From the NCBI GenBank assembly GCA_007133255.1, contig SLMY01000017.1, forward strand, positions 1 to 6,513: DNA of 6,513 nt, read 5' to 3'. This document shows, piece by piece, positions 1 through 6,513 of this stretch. The notes under the pieces are model-generated. The model ran no database searches and had not been told where the DNA came from. It was given only the letters and a program-made list of their open reading frames with translations. Made by a program: the position numbers and the translations under genes. Each line of letters begins with the position of its first letter. The first letter of the stretch is position 1. This stretch comes from Clostridiales bacterium (lineage in GTDB: Bacteria; Bacillota; Clostridia; Saccharofermentanales; UBA5734).

Positions 1-3000
1 CTGCGTGTGATCAAGGATTTTGTCCATCTGCTTAAAGATGATCAGGATCAGCCTTTATTGGATGCGTCTTTTTCGGTTGATGACGGCATTGAAGCGGAGC
101 TTCTGCTTGAGCAAAGCCTGGAACTGTACCTGCGGCAGATATATGAGCAAATCGATCAGATCACTGATACACAAGACGAATCAGGGGGCGCGCGGCCTGG
201 CCAGCAGGAAGCCTCGACTCAAAAAGCGCCGGCGTCAGAAAACAGTATCGAAAAAACGAGCCGGACAGGCTCCGCACATGATTTGCCAGGATATGCTGAC
301 AGCCTTAAGGCATTTAAGAAGCTGGTGATGTTGAAAGCATCCGGTACCGGACAGATGACCGGAGAATGGATAGACGCGTTCAACAGGCTGATGGACGGAT
401 TTGGCGGCAGTCGGACCGATCAGCCGGTCAGGGATTTAATCATCCGTCAGTATCATTATCTGCGCAGTCTTCCTGATTATCAGGAGCTGATCAGTCGGGA
501 GCTTTTTAAACTGGAGCAGGCAGCAATGTCTTTCTCGGCCAGTGAATATGCCAGATCCTTATTTGAGATGCTGCGGCTGCGACTAGAACGAGCTTTGCCC
601 GCGGTGAAAGAAATCGAGCAGATACTAACATCAGGCAAGAGCGTTCGCTTTATCGCTGACCCTGACCGGAACCAGTGGTATCTGGAGCAATATCAGCGGT
701 TGTGTGTTCAGATCAGGCATCTTGAGGCAATCCTGGAACAGCCTGAACCGCGATGGGACGCTGTTGTCGAGATTGGCCGCGGCTGGGAAGATATATCGCT
801 GCCGCGGGCAAATCGGCATGACCAACCTGAAAAAACCGCGGTTATGTCGCTCTTCAATCAGTATGCGGCTGAACTGGTTTATTTTGTCTCAGGCGCTTGC
901 AGGACAAATAAATATCAGCAGCATTTTGTTTTTGACTCAAAACCGGTTTTTACGGTTACAGAAGCGCAAATATGTCAGGATATCTATGATATGCTGCCGG
1001 CCATTAAAGTTTTCTACAGTCTGGTTCTTGGTCTTGATGAAACATACACACAAAGCAAGAAAGCGCAGGGATTTATTGATTTCGCGGATTTCGAGCACCT
1101 GGCGCTGACCTTGCTTCGCTTTGATGAAGTAAAACAATACTACCTGGATAAATACCAGGAAATATATGTTGATGAATACCAGGATACCAGCAGCATTCAG
1201 GAAGCTGTGATTCAGGCGGTCAGCCAGGGCAATTGCCTGATGGTTGGAGACCTTAAGCAAAGTATTTACCGTTTCAGACATGCAAGGCCGCAGATTTTTA
1301 AAACAAAAGCTGAGCGATTCTCACATAATGAAGAGGGTTCGCTGATTGAGCTGAACCGGAATTTCCGCAGCGTTGAGAATTTGCTGCTGACTATTAACCA
1401 GGTTTTTGAGCAGCTCATGTCTCTGGGTGCCGGTGAAATAGACTATGATGAACATCAGGCACTGATTCCACATCGCCGGCAGGAAAACAGCACAGAGAAA
1501 GCGGCACATCTGCTGATTCTAAATACGGGTGAGGCTGACCAGGCTTTACCGGAAGTGAAAGACCGGAGTGATTTGGGAGTCGCTGATGACGAGCTGCCTG
1601 ATAACGATGACCAGATATTTGGCAGAAAAACCATTAAAGAGCAGTCCTGGGAAATGATGAGTGTTTATGAGAAAGAAGCAGCCCTGGCAGCGGCGGAAAT
1701 AATCCGCCTGAGAAAAGAGAAAAGCGCTTCATGGTCAGATTTTGCTCTGTTATGCCGTACCCGCAACATCATGCAGGCGGCTGCCGCGGTTCTTCAGGAA
1801 ATGGGCCTTCCGGTCCTTGAAGGAACCGATGCTCAGCGTTTTGACATTCCGGAGCTGAGGCTTATAGAAGCGATGATTCATCTTTGCGATAACGCTGGAC
1901 AAGATATACCGCTAGCCGCGGTGATGCGTTCAAGTCTGTTCAGGATACATTTTTCAGATGATGATCTGGCGACGATCAGAGTCGAAGCAAGAGAGGCAAG
2001 AAAGGAAGCTGATCATTCGGTTAGCCGGACTGAGTATTTTCACCAGGCTGTCAACTGGTATCGGCAAAATGGGAAAGACAGAAAACTGGCAGAAAAACTA
2101 AATCAGTTTTACAAACAGCTTGATGAATGGCGCCAGCGTGCTGTTTATATGCGTGTAGATGAATGGCTCAGGCTTCTGATCAGCAGGACACAACTGATCA
2201 GTCGCCTTTCAGCCGGCCGTCGAGGTGCTTTCAAAACCCATATCATCACCCGGCTGGTTTCACTGGCAAGCCTGTTTGAACATCACCAGCGGCGCGGGCT
2301 TCACCAATTTGCCCGAAATCTCGAAAACCTGCGTTTAAAAGATAAACTCGGCAGCTTTTTCTCTCAGGAAACGCAAGATGCAGAAGGTATTAAGGTTATG
2401 ACTATCCATGGCAGCAAAGGGCTGGAATTCCCGGTCGTTTTCCTGATTGGCAGTCAGTATGGCATTGTTCCGCGTGAACCCCAGGAATCCTTGCTGATCA
2501 GTGAAAATATTGGCATTGGCTTTGACTATGTTGATCCTGAACGGCGCATACGGTATCTTTCACATCCTAAACTGGCAATGCTGGCCGATACAAAAGCCAG
2601 CGGTATGGCTGAGGAACTGCGGCTCCTATATGTCGCGCTGACACGTGCCCGGGATCAGCTTTTCATCACAGCAGCCAGCAGCCTGCAGACCAGCGCTAAA
2701 CGAGAGCGATTTGAATCACTTATCAGCCAGGCACGGCAGGTGGCGAGCAGGACACTGCCGGACCACCTCGTTCTTTCCTGCAAATCTTATCTCGAATGGC
2801 TGGTGCTGGTATTCGCGCGAGGCTGTGAGGCGGATGTTTTTATGAATCCGCAGCTGGAAGCAAAGCAAGACATGAACAAGGCCTCACCATGGGAGATCCG
2901 TCATATTTCCTGGGAGACACTCATTCAAACATTAGACAATCCATACACCGAAGCCGCTGTTCAGAAACTGGACAGCCAGCCAGTGAAGCAGGCTTTTACA

Positions 3001-3960
3001 GCGCGCACCGATGCTGACATTGAAAGCCGCGCTGAAATCAGACAATCTGGTCAGCGACTTACCGGATTCGATGAAGCTGTTTCTGCGGACAAAGACTTTT
3101 CTGATCGGTTGAAGCAGCGGATAACGACGGCTTATCGTTACAGCCCGGCAACTCGTGCGCCCGTCAAACTAGCGGTGAGCGAACTTAAAAGATTAGAGCA
3201 GCAGCAGCATGATGAAGAACCGCCTGGAGCCGAAGGTTATCAATGGCTCAATCAAAGCTGGCAGTCCCGGAAGGGTCCGGATATCTATGACCTGCGCGGG
3301 ATCAACCAGACCTTGCAGATATCAGACCTTCAGTCTGTTAATCAACTTCAGGCGCCTTCAGGGACAGCGGCCGCGCCAGCGCGGCAGAAAGCCGGCGGCG
3401 CCGCTGCAGGAACCTTGCTGCATCATGTTTTCCGTTATCTCAACTTGCCTCAGCTGCACGCGCAGGACGGGCCTGAGGCTCTTGAACAGCATCTGGTCCA
3501 GATGCTGAAGCAATCTCTTCTTACCGACGAGGAGTATGCTGTTTTGCGTCAATGGCAGCCGGATATATGGTCTTTTATCGTCTCTGACCTGGCCGCGGAG
3601 ATGCGGCAGGCCTCTTTAAACCGGGAGTGTGTTTTATACCAGGAAATGCCTTTTACACTGGCTGTGCCTGTTCAGGAGGTCTATCCGGAACGCGAAGGTT
3701 TCGCCCGGTCTGACCAAGTCCTGGTCCAGGGCATGATCGACTGCTGGTTCAGAAAAGGAAGTGAGATCACATTGGTCGATTTTAAGTCGGATGAGATCAG
3801 CGGATCTGAAGCCATGATCAGCCAAGTGCTCAGGCAGCGGTACAGTATGCAGCTGAAATGGTACGCGAAAGCACTGGAAGCCAGTTTGGGGCAGTCGCCC
3901 GGACGCTGCCTTATCTGGCATATCAGGAGCCGTAAAGCTTATCTGATTCAGACCAGTTGA
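1..3960 (+). CDS. addA: AddA, ATP-dependent helicase/nuclease subunit A (5' partial)
   Basis: AddA is the UvrD-like helicase and nuclease subunit of AddAB, which unwinds and trims double-strand DNA ends for RecA-dependent repair in the cytoplasm. The frame is open to the left edge and the residues before and after the GTG at nt 7 align with the family's internal 'FCLQVL' region, so that GTG is not the start. Roughly 130-150 N-terminal residues with Walker A are outside. Numbering from nt 7, visible helicase motifs are DEYQDT (389-394, Walker B), VGDLKQSIYRFR (413-424), NRNFRS (450-455), TIHGSKGLEF (799-808, motif V) and YVALTRAR (875-882, motif VI). The C-terminal nuclease follows: a VKLAVSELKR element (1053-1062), GTLLHH (1135-1140), GMID with D1245, DFK with D1258 and K1260, and QLKWY (1282-1286). 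D1258 corresponds to the catalytic D1172 known in B. subtilis AddA. All nuclease residues I would expect are present. The protein is longer than usual because of polar linkers near residues 51-95, 508-540 and 1115-1134. No AddB gene is visible; it would be expected upstream. Confidence 0.96.
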   Translation: MRVIKDFVHLLKDDQDQPLLDASFSVDDGIEAELLLEQSLELYLRQIYEQIDQITDTQDESGGARPGQQEASTQKAPASENSIEKTSRTGSAHDLPGYADSLKAFKKLVMLKASGTGQMTGEWIDAFNRLMDGFGGSRTDQPVRDLIIRQYHYLRSLPDYQELISRELFKLEQAAMSFSASEYARSLFEMLRLRLERALPAVKEIEQILTSGKSVRFIADPDRNQWYLEQYQRLCVQIRHLEAILEQPEPRWDAVVEIGRGWEDISLPRANRHDQPEKTAVMSLFNQYAAELVYFVSGACRTNKYQQHFVFDSKPVFTVTEAQICQDIYDMLPAIKVFYSLVLGLDETYTQSKKAQGFIDFADFEHLALTLLRFDEVKQYYLDKYQEIYVDEYQDTSSIQEAVIQAVSQGNCLMVGDLKQSIYRFRHARPQIFKTKAERFSHNEEGSLIELNRNFRSVENLLLTINQVFEQLMSLGAGEIDYDEHQALIPHRRQENSTEKAAHLLILNTGEADQALPEVKDRSDLGVADDELPDNDDQIFGRKTIKEQSWEMMSVYEKEAALAAAEIIRLRKEKSASWSDFALLCRTRNIMQAAAAVLQEMGLPVLEGTDAQRFDIPELRLIEAMIHLCDNAGQDIPLAAVMRSSLFRIHFSDDDLATIRVEAREARKEADHSVSRTEYFHQAVNWYRQNGKDRKLAEKLNQFYKQLDEWRQRAVYMRVDEWLRLLISRTQLISRLSAGRRGAFKTHIITRLVSLASLFEHHQRRGLHQFARNLENLRLKDKLGSFFSQETQDAEGIKVMTIHGSKGLEFPVVFLIGSQYGIVPREPQESLLISENIGIGFDYVDPERRIRYLSHPKLAMLADTKASGMAEELRLLYVALTRARDQLFITAASSLQTSAKRERFESLISQARQVASRTLPDHLVLSCKSYLEWLVLVFARGCEADVFMNPQLEAKQDMNKASPWEIRHISWETLIQTLDNPYTEAAVQKLDSQPVKQAFTARTDADIESRAEIRQSGQRLTGFDEAVSADKDFSDRLKQRITTAYRYSPATRAPVKLAVSELKRLEQQQHDEEPPGAEGYQWLNQSWQSRKGPDIYDLRGINQTLQISDLQSVNQLQAPSGTAAAPARQKAGGAAAGTLLHHVFRYLNLPQLHAQDGPEALEQHLVQMLKQSLLTDEEYAVLRQWQPDIWSFIVSDLAAEMRQASLNRECVLYQEMPFTLAVPVQEVYPEREGFARSDQVLVQGMIDCWFRKGSEITLVDFKSDEISGSEAMISQVLRQRYSMQLKWYAKALEASLGQSPGRCLIWHIRSRKAYLIQTS

Positions 3961-4002
3961 GGGTGTACGCAGGCTGTTCAGCTGAAGATTCGCGGTTTAC
4001 AG
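3961..4002. other. Convergent intergenic gap, addA / DMT transporter
   Basis: This 42-nt gap separates the addA stop (TGA, + strand) from the transporter stop (TAA, - strand). It holds a perfect 10-bp palindrome, TTCAGCTGAA, at 3977-3986. That palindrome has no loop and no T-run behind it, so it is not a convincing terminator. The nearest T-run on the + strand (4012-4016) lies inside the transporter gene and has no strong stem before it. I see no promoter or small gene here. Confidence 0.7.
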
Positions 4003-4872
4003 TTACAATTGCTTTTTGATTATGGCCCGATTACGCCAGAGACACCAGCCTGTTACCGAAACCAGAACCAGGATGCCGCCTGCCAACGATAAGCGTCCGG
4101 GCGTTTCTCCCTGAATGAGGAAAACCCACAGAGGATTGAGAAGCGGTTCAATAACCGGAATCAGAATCAGCTCAAGGGCCGTGACATGTGGCAGCGCGTA
4201 CTGGTAAAGCAGATAGGCCGCGCCTACCTGAAAAATGCCCAGCAGGATCAGGCCTGTAAAGTCTGCCGGCGTTGGCATCTGGCTGAACAAAACCGGTACA
4301 GACACCAGAAAACAGAAAAAATTTCCAAGCGCCAGAATCGACAGTGGCGAGCAGCCTTTTCTGATGGACTGATGCATCAAGACCGCCTGCAGAGCGAAAA
4401 AGACCCCGGCTGACAAACCAAAAAGATTGCCAGCCATCGCGGCAGGATAGGCTGGCCAGTGCAGCGCTTCATAAAAAAACAGATACAGACCGGCCGCGAT
4501 GGCTGCTAAAACCGCGATATCAGGTTTCTGTGGCCTGAGACGGTAAAAGAGCCAGCTGAACAGGCTGACAAACACGGGCGCGGTATACTGGAGCAAAACC
4601 GCGTTAGCGGCTGTTGTCAGACTGGTTGCCAGGGTAAATGATGTCAAAGTACCGGTATAAACCAAAACCGCGCCCCAGAACACAGGTTTAGCGACGGGTT
4701 TGGGCCTGCCGCCTGCCGCCAGGAAAACAAACATGGCGATCAGGCTCCGTCCGCCGGAAATGGCCAGCGGCTCCAAAGAGACACTTTTTATCAGTAAACC
4801 ACCACTGCTCCAGAGCAGCGCGCAGCCAATCAGGGCTGCTATCGCTTTTTGTCTGGCATTGAGACGCTTCAT
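4003..4872 (-). CDS. EamA/DMT-family membrane transporter
   Basis: This is an inner-membrane permease of 289 residues, the usual size for the drug/metabolite transporter superfamily with two EamA repeats and ten helices. By reading hydrophobicity, helices lie near residues 10-29, 36-53, 64-84, 88-108, 118-135, 147-166, 174-195, 205-222, 229-251 and 260-280. EamA repeat 1 spans about 12-133 and repeat 2 about 150-278. Family signatures are the small-residue stretch ANAVLLQYTAPVF (89-101) in repeat 1 and the IPVIEPLLNPLWVFL stretch (238-252) in repeat 2. The N terminus is short and basic (MKRLNARQK) and the C terminus ends in RNRAIIKKQL, consistent with both ends being cytoplasmic. The substrate cannot be read from sequence; family members move amino acids, nucleobases, sugars-phosphates or drugs, most often outward. 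The ATG start overlaps the tadA stop and has a GGAG ribosome-binding site 7 nt upstream, so translation is probably coupled to tadA. It is the last gene of the apparent galK-tadA-transporter unit. Confidence 0.9.
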   Translation of the reverse strand: MKRLNARQKAIAALIGCALLWSSGGLLIKSVSLEPLAISGGRSLIAMFVFLAAGGRPKPVAKPVFWGAVLVYTGTLTSFTLATSLTTAANAVLLQYTAPVFVSLFSWLFYRLRPQKPDIAVLAAIAAGLYLFFYEALHWPAYPAAMAGNLFGLSAGVFFALQAVLMHQSIRKGCSPLSILALGNFFCFLVSVPVLFSQMPTPADFTGLILLGIFQVGAAYLLYQYALPHVTALELILIPVIEPLLNPLWVFLIQGETPGRLSLAGGILVLVSVTGWCLWRNRAIIKKQL

Positions 4873-4883
4873 CTTTTATCTCC
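4869..4883 (-). promoter_or_regulatory. ATGA stop/start overlap with Shine-Dalgarno for the transporter gene
   Basis: The tadA TGA (4871-4869) and the transporter ATG (4872-4870) share the four bases ATGA. Reading on the - strand, GGAG (4883-4880) lies 7 nt before the ATG, inside the last codons of tadA. This placement decides the transporter start and suggests translational coupling. Confidence 0.75.
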
Positions 4884-5597
4884 GGAATTCTGCTGAAGAT
4901 CACCAGCACCACCCTTTTTCTGACTGTCGCAGGCCGGTTTCCGGCAGATGGGTGACGACAAACACTTCACAGGCAACGCGATCGGCTGTTTTCCTTTCGC
5001 GATCGGCTGTTTTCCTTTCGCGATCGGCTTTTCCCCCGGCTGTTTCGCTTCTGTTTCCCGGATAGCCTGCTGACGCCTGACCGAACGTGAACCAGCCGCT
5101 TTCTTCTTTTTCCTGAGATCTATAAAAAAACGCCTGATCATCTGGCTGCATAAAGCTGATTCAACACCACCCGTGACCTGTACCTGGTGATTCTGGCGGA
5201 TCGAGAAAATGTCCGTAATGGAGCCGGCCGCGCCCGCTTTGGGATCGTAGGCGCCAAATACAAGCTGGTCCAGTCTCGCTTGAATAAGAGCGCCAGCACA
5301 CATAATACAAGGTTCAAGCGTGACATACAGGGTACAGCCCTCCAGTCGCCAGCTGCCTGTCTGGCGGCTGGCATCACGAAGCGCGATGATTTCGGCATGC
5401 ATGGTTACATCCTGTTCTTTTTCGCGCAGATTATAACCTTTGCCGATTACCTGGCCATCTTTAACAATCAGGGCTCCAATGGGTGTCTCGTCAAGGTCTG
5501 CGGCCTTCTGCGCCAGTTCAAGAGCCTGCCGCATCCAGTCTTTGTGCGCCAGGCCATCGCCAGCTTGATCATTTGAATGGTTTGCCTGATGATTCAT
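4869..5597 (-). CDS. tadA: TadA, tRNA-specific adenosine deaminase, with a C-terminal extension
   Basis: TadA is a zinc-dependent deaminase that converts adenosine-34 of tRNA-Arg(ACG) to inosine in the cytoplasm. Counting from a TTG at 5600 as residue 1 (the ATG is residue 2), the core is MRQALELAQKAA (23-34), then HAE at 68-70, with zinc ligand H68 and proton shuttle E70, and PCIMC at 97-101 with zinc ligands C98 and C101. The core ends near FFIDLRKKKK (158-167), where TadA proteins of 150-170 residues normally stop. Here the frame continues about 75 residues. The tail is rich in Lys and Arg, contains a seven-residue repeat AKGKQPI and has three cysteines (213, 219, 224) with no zinc-site spacing that I recognise. 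I chose the ATG at 5597; the adjacent TTG at 5600 is possible. The Shine-Dalgarno is weak either way (TAAG/TAAGA only). The gene begins 12 nt after galK and overlaps the transporter start by 4 nt. A generic cytosine or guanine deaminase of the same fold is less likely, given how closely the core matches TadA. Confidence 0.92.
   Translation of the reverse strand: MNHQANHSNDQAGDGLAHKDWMRQALELAQKAADLDETPIGALIVKDGQVIGKGYNLREKEQDVTMHAEIIALRDASRQTGSWRLEGCTLYVTLEPCIMCAGALIQARLDQLVFGAYDPKAGAAGSITDIFSIRQNHQVQVTGGVESALCSQMIRRFFIDLRKKKKAAGSRSVRRQQAIRETEAKQPGEKPIAKGKQPIAKGKQPIALPVKCLSSPICRKPACDSQKKGGAGDLQQNSGDKR
4977..5029. repeat. 21-bp direct tandem repeat within the tadA tail
   Basis: Two identical 21-bp copies lie head to tail at 4977-4997 and 4998-5018. 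A third copy begins at 5019 and matches exactly for 11 bases (CGCGATCGGCT) before diverging. On the coding (-) strand the unit encodes the seven residues AKGKQPI, so copy-number change would keep the reading frame. The identical copies, including third codon positions, point to recent slippage duplication. Confidence 0.9.
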
Positions 5598-5609
5598 CAA
5601 TCTTACTAT

Positions 5610-6513
5610 TTACTTAAGAACCAGCTCTGTTGAGCCTGTCTGCCTGACTTGTGTCAGCCGGGCTGACTGCTCACCAAAAATCTGTTTCATGGCCGCCAGA
5701 TAAGCCATCACTTTTTCATTCGGCACATAAGCCTGGATGGTGCCGGCAAAGCCGCCGCCATGCACCCGGCAGGCTCCTTCACCTTTGAGGATACGTTCAG
5801 ACAACGCCAGGCCAATCGCGATCGGCTGATCGCGGAAAACTCTGGCTGAATAGACATTCTGCAGATACATCCAGGAGCTTTGCCCGGAAGCTGCCACTTC
5901 CTTCAGGAACTGATCAAACTTGTTTTGCTGCAGAGCGGTTTTCTGCCTTACAACCCGGCTGTTGTCTGAGAAAAAATGGACAGCGCGCAACAAGGCCTGG
6001 TCATCAATCTCTTTGCGCAGTTCAGACAGCTTCTCCCAGAATAACCGGCTGTCAACCTGACGCAGCACATCTTTACCAAGAGCTGCCGCGACAGCTTTCA
6101 TGTCGGCCGGGACAGCTGCGTAGTCATCCGTCAGGTCAGAATGACTGCCGCCTGTATTTGTAATAATCAGTGAATAACCGGCATGCGCGAAATCAAAAGG
6201 AATCGCTTCAACAACCGGCTCTCCGGGTGTCTCAAAATCAATCGCGATAAAACCGCCAATTGAACAGCCGCTCTGATCCATTAAACCGCTGGGTTTGCCA
6301 AAATAATTGTTCTCTGATTCCTGCGCGATCACAGCTCGCTCAATAGGGGAGACTTGATTTCCATTGTGCAGACAGTCAAGCATGGTCACGACTAATATCT
6401 CAAAAGCGGCAGAAGAGCTCAAACCGGAACCTTTGGGAACCAGACTGGTTGTATAAATGTCCATACCGCCAATTTTGTAACCGCGCTGATTGAAACCTGC
6501 CGCTATACCGCGA
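5610..6513 (-). CDS. galK: Galactokinase (5' partial)
   Basis: GalK phosphorylates alpha-D-galactose with ATP to galactose-1-phosphate, the first step of the Leloir pathway in the cytoplasm. The frame is open to the right edge: the residues before the ATG at 6464 (GFNQRGYKIGG) match internal galactokinase sequence, so that ATG is not the start, and the N-terminal galactose-binding motif is outside. Numbering from that ATG, the GHMP-kinase ATP-binding motif PKGSGLSSSAAFE is at 10-22. GKPSGLMDQSG (56-66) carries the expected catalytic aspartate D63, the equivalent of Asp in the family's 'GxMDQ' motif. RVHGGGFAGTIQ (233-244) is GHMP motif 3, which closes the phosphate site. The C terminus ends TGSTELVLK. 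About 300 residues are visible of a family usually near 390-430. The motif wording resembles clostridial-type galactokinases as I remember them. It is the first visible gene of a unit with tadA and a DMT transporter; other galactose genes, if present, would be beyond the right edge. Other GHMP kinases are unlikely given the strong GalK-specific motifs. Confidence 0.95.
   Translation of the reverse strand, partial: RGIAAGFNQRGYKIGGMDIYTTSLVPKGSGLSSSAAFEILVVTMLDCLHNGNQVSPIERAVIAQESENNYFGKPSGLMDQSGCSIGGFIAIDFETPGEPVVEAIPFDFAHAGYSLIITNTGGSHSDLTDDYAAVPADMKAVAAALGKDVLRQVDSRLFWEKLSELRKEIDDQALLRAVHFFSDNSRVVRQKTALQQNKFDQFLKEVAASGQSSWMYLQNVYSARVFRDQPIAIGLALSERILKGEGACRVHGGGFAGTIQAYVPNEKVMAYLAAMKQIFGEQSARLTQVRQTGSTELVLK

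Noticed and set aside
937..1281. Open frame of 114 codons on the - strand inside addA
   Set aside because: It lies wholly within the conserved helicase motif region of addA, has no recognisable domain, and is a shadow of the real coding frame.
480..3830. Frequent CTGATCAG-like strings in addA
   Set aside because: They arise mostly from common Leu-Ile-Ser/Arg codon runs and show no regular spacing, so I do not treat them as Chi-like or regulatory sites.
4933..4945. Short inverted repeat GCCGG-TTT-CCGGC in the tadA tail
   Set aside because: A 5-bp stem with no T-run is expected by chance in GC-rich coding sequence.
4884..5100. Possible SRP (4.5S/scRNA) gene, which often sits next to tadA in Bacillota
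   Set aside because: I looked on the - strand for the conserved SRP core around GGAAGGAAGCAGC and did not find it; the reading frame also stays open throughout.
4900..5151. Open frame of 83 codons on the - strand in another phase through the TadA tail
   Set aside because: It begins inside the conserved TadA core and its length is helped by the frame-neutral repeat. It has no recognised domain, and the tadA frame, not this one, reaches the ATGA overlap with the transporter.
5653..5667. Perfect hairpin GTCAGC-CGG-GCTGAC near the 3' end of galK
   Set aside because: It lies inside conserved galK coding sequence, the stem is only 6 bp, and no T-run follows on either strand, so it is not supported as a terminator or attenuator.

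Overview
The window looks like ordinary chromosomal sequence from a bacterium, most likely a member of the Bacillota (Clostridia-like). The main support is the AddA-type recombination helicase-nuclease, which replaces RecBCD in most Bacillota, and a galactokinase whose motif wording matches what I recall from gut clostridial homologues. Base composition appears close to balanced. I cannot name a genus from the sequence alone.

Layout: nt 1-3960 (+ strand) hold most of addA. The gene enters from the left edge, so its start and the Walker A ATP-binding motif lie outside the window. A 42-nt gap follows, where transcription from both sides converges. From nt 4003 to the right edge everything reads on the - strand, in the order galK (partial, cut by the right edge), tadA, then a gene for an EamA/DMT-family membrane transporter. 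The galK stop is 12 nt from the tadA ATG. The tadA stop overlaps the transporter ATG in an ATGA arrangement. The three genes therefore look like one transcription unit whose promoter lies beyond the right edge.

Functions: AddA works with AddB (not in the window) to process double-strand DNA ends for recombination. GalK phosphorylates galactose, TadA makes inosine at the wobble position of tRNA, and the DMT protein exports or imports an unknown small metabolite. No shared pathway links the last three, so the grouping is probably economical packing of the genome.

The least ordinary parts are a basic tail of about 75 residues on TadA, encoded partly by a 21-bp tandem repeat, and an AddA that appears roughly 200 residues longer than the Bacillus subtilis protein because of internal linkers. 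I saw no mobile element, CRISPR array, RNA gene, or sign of a novel multi-gene system. There is no gene-free stretch longer than 42 nt.
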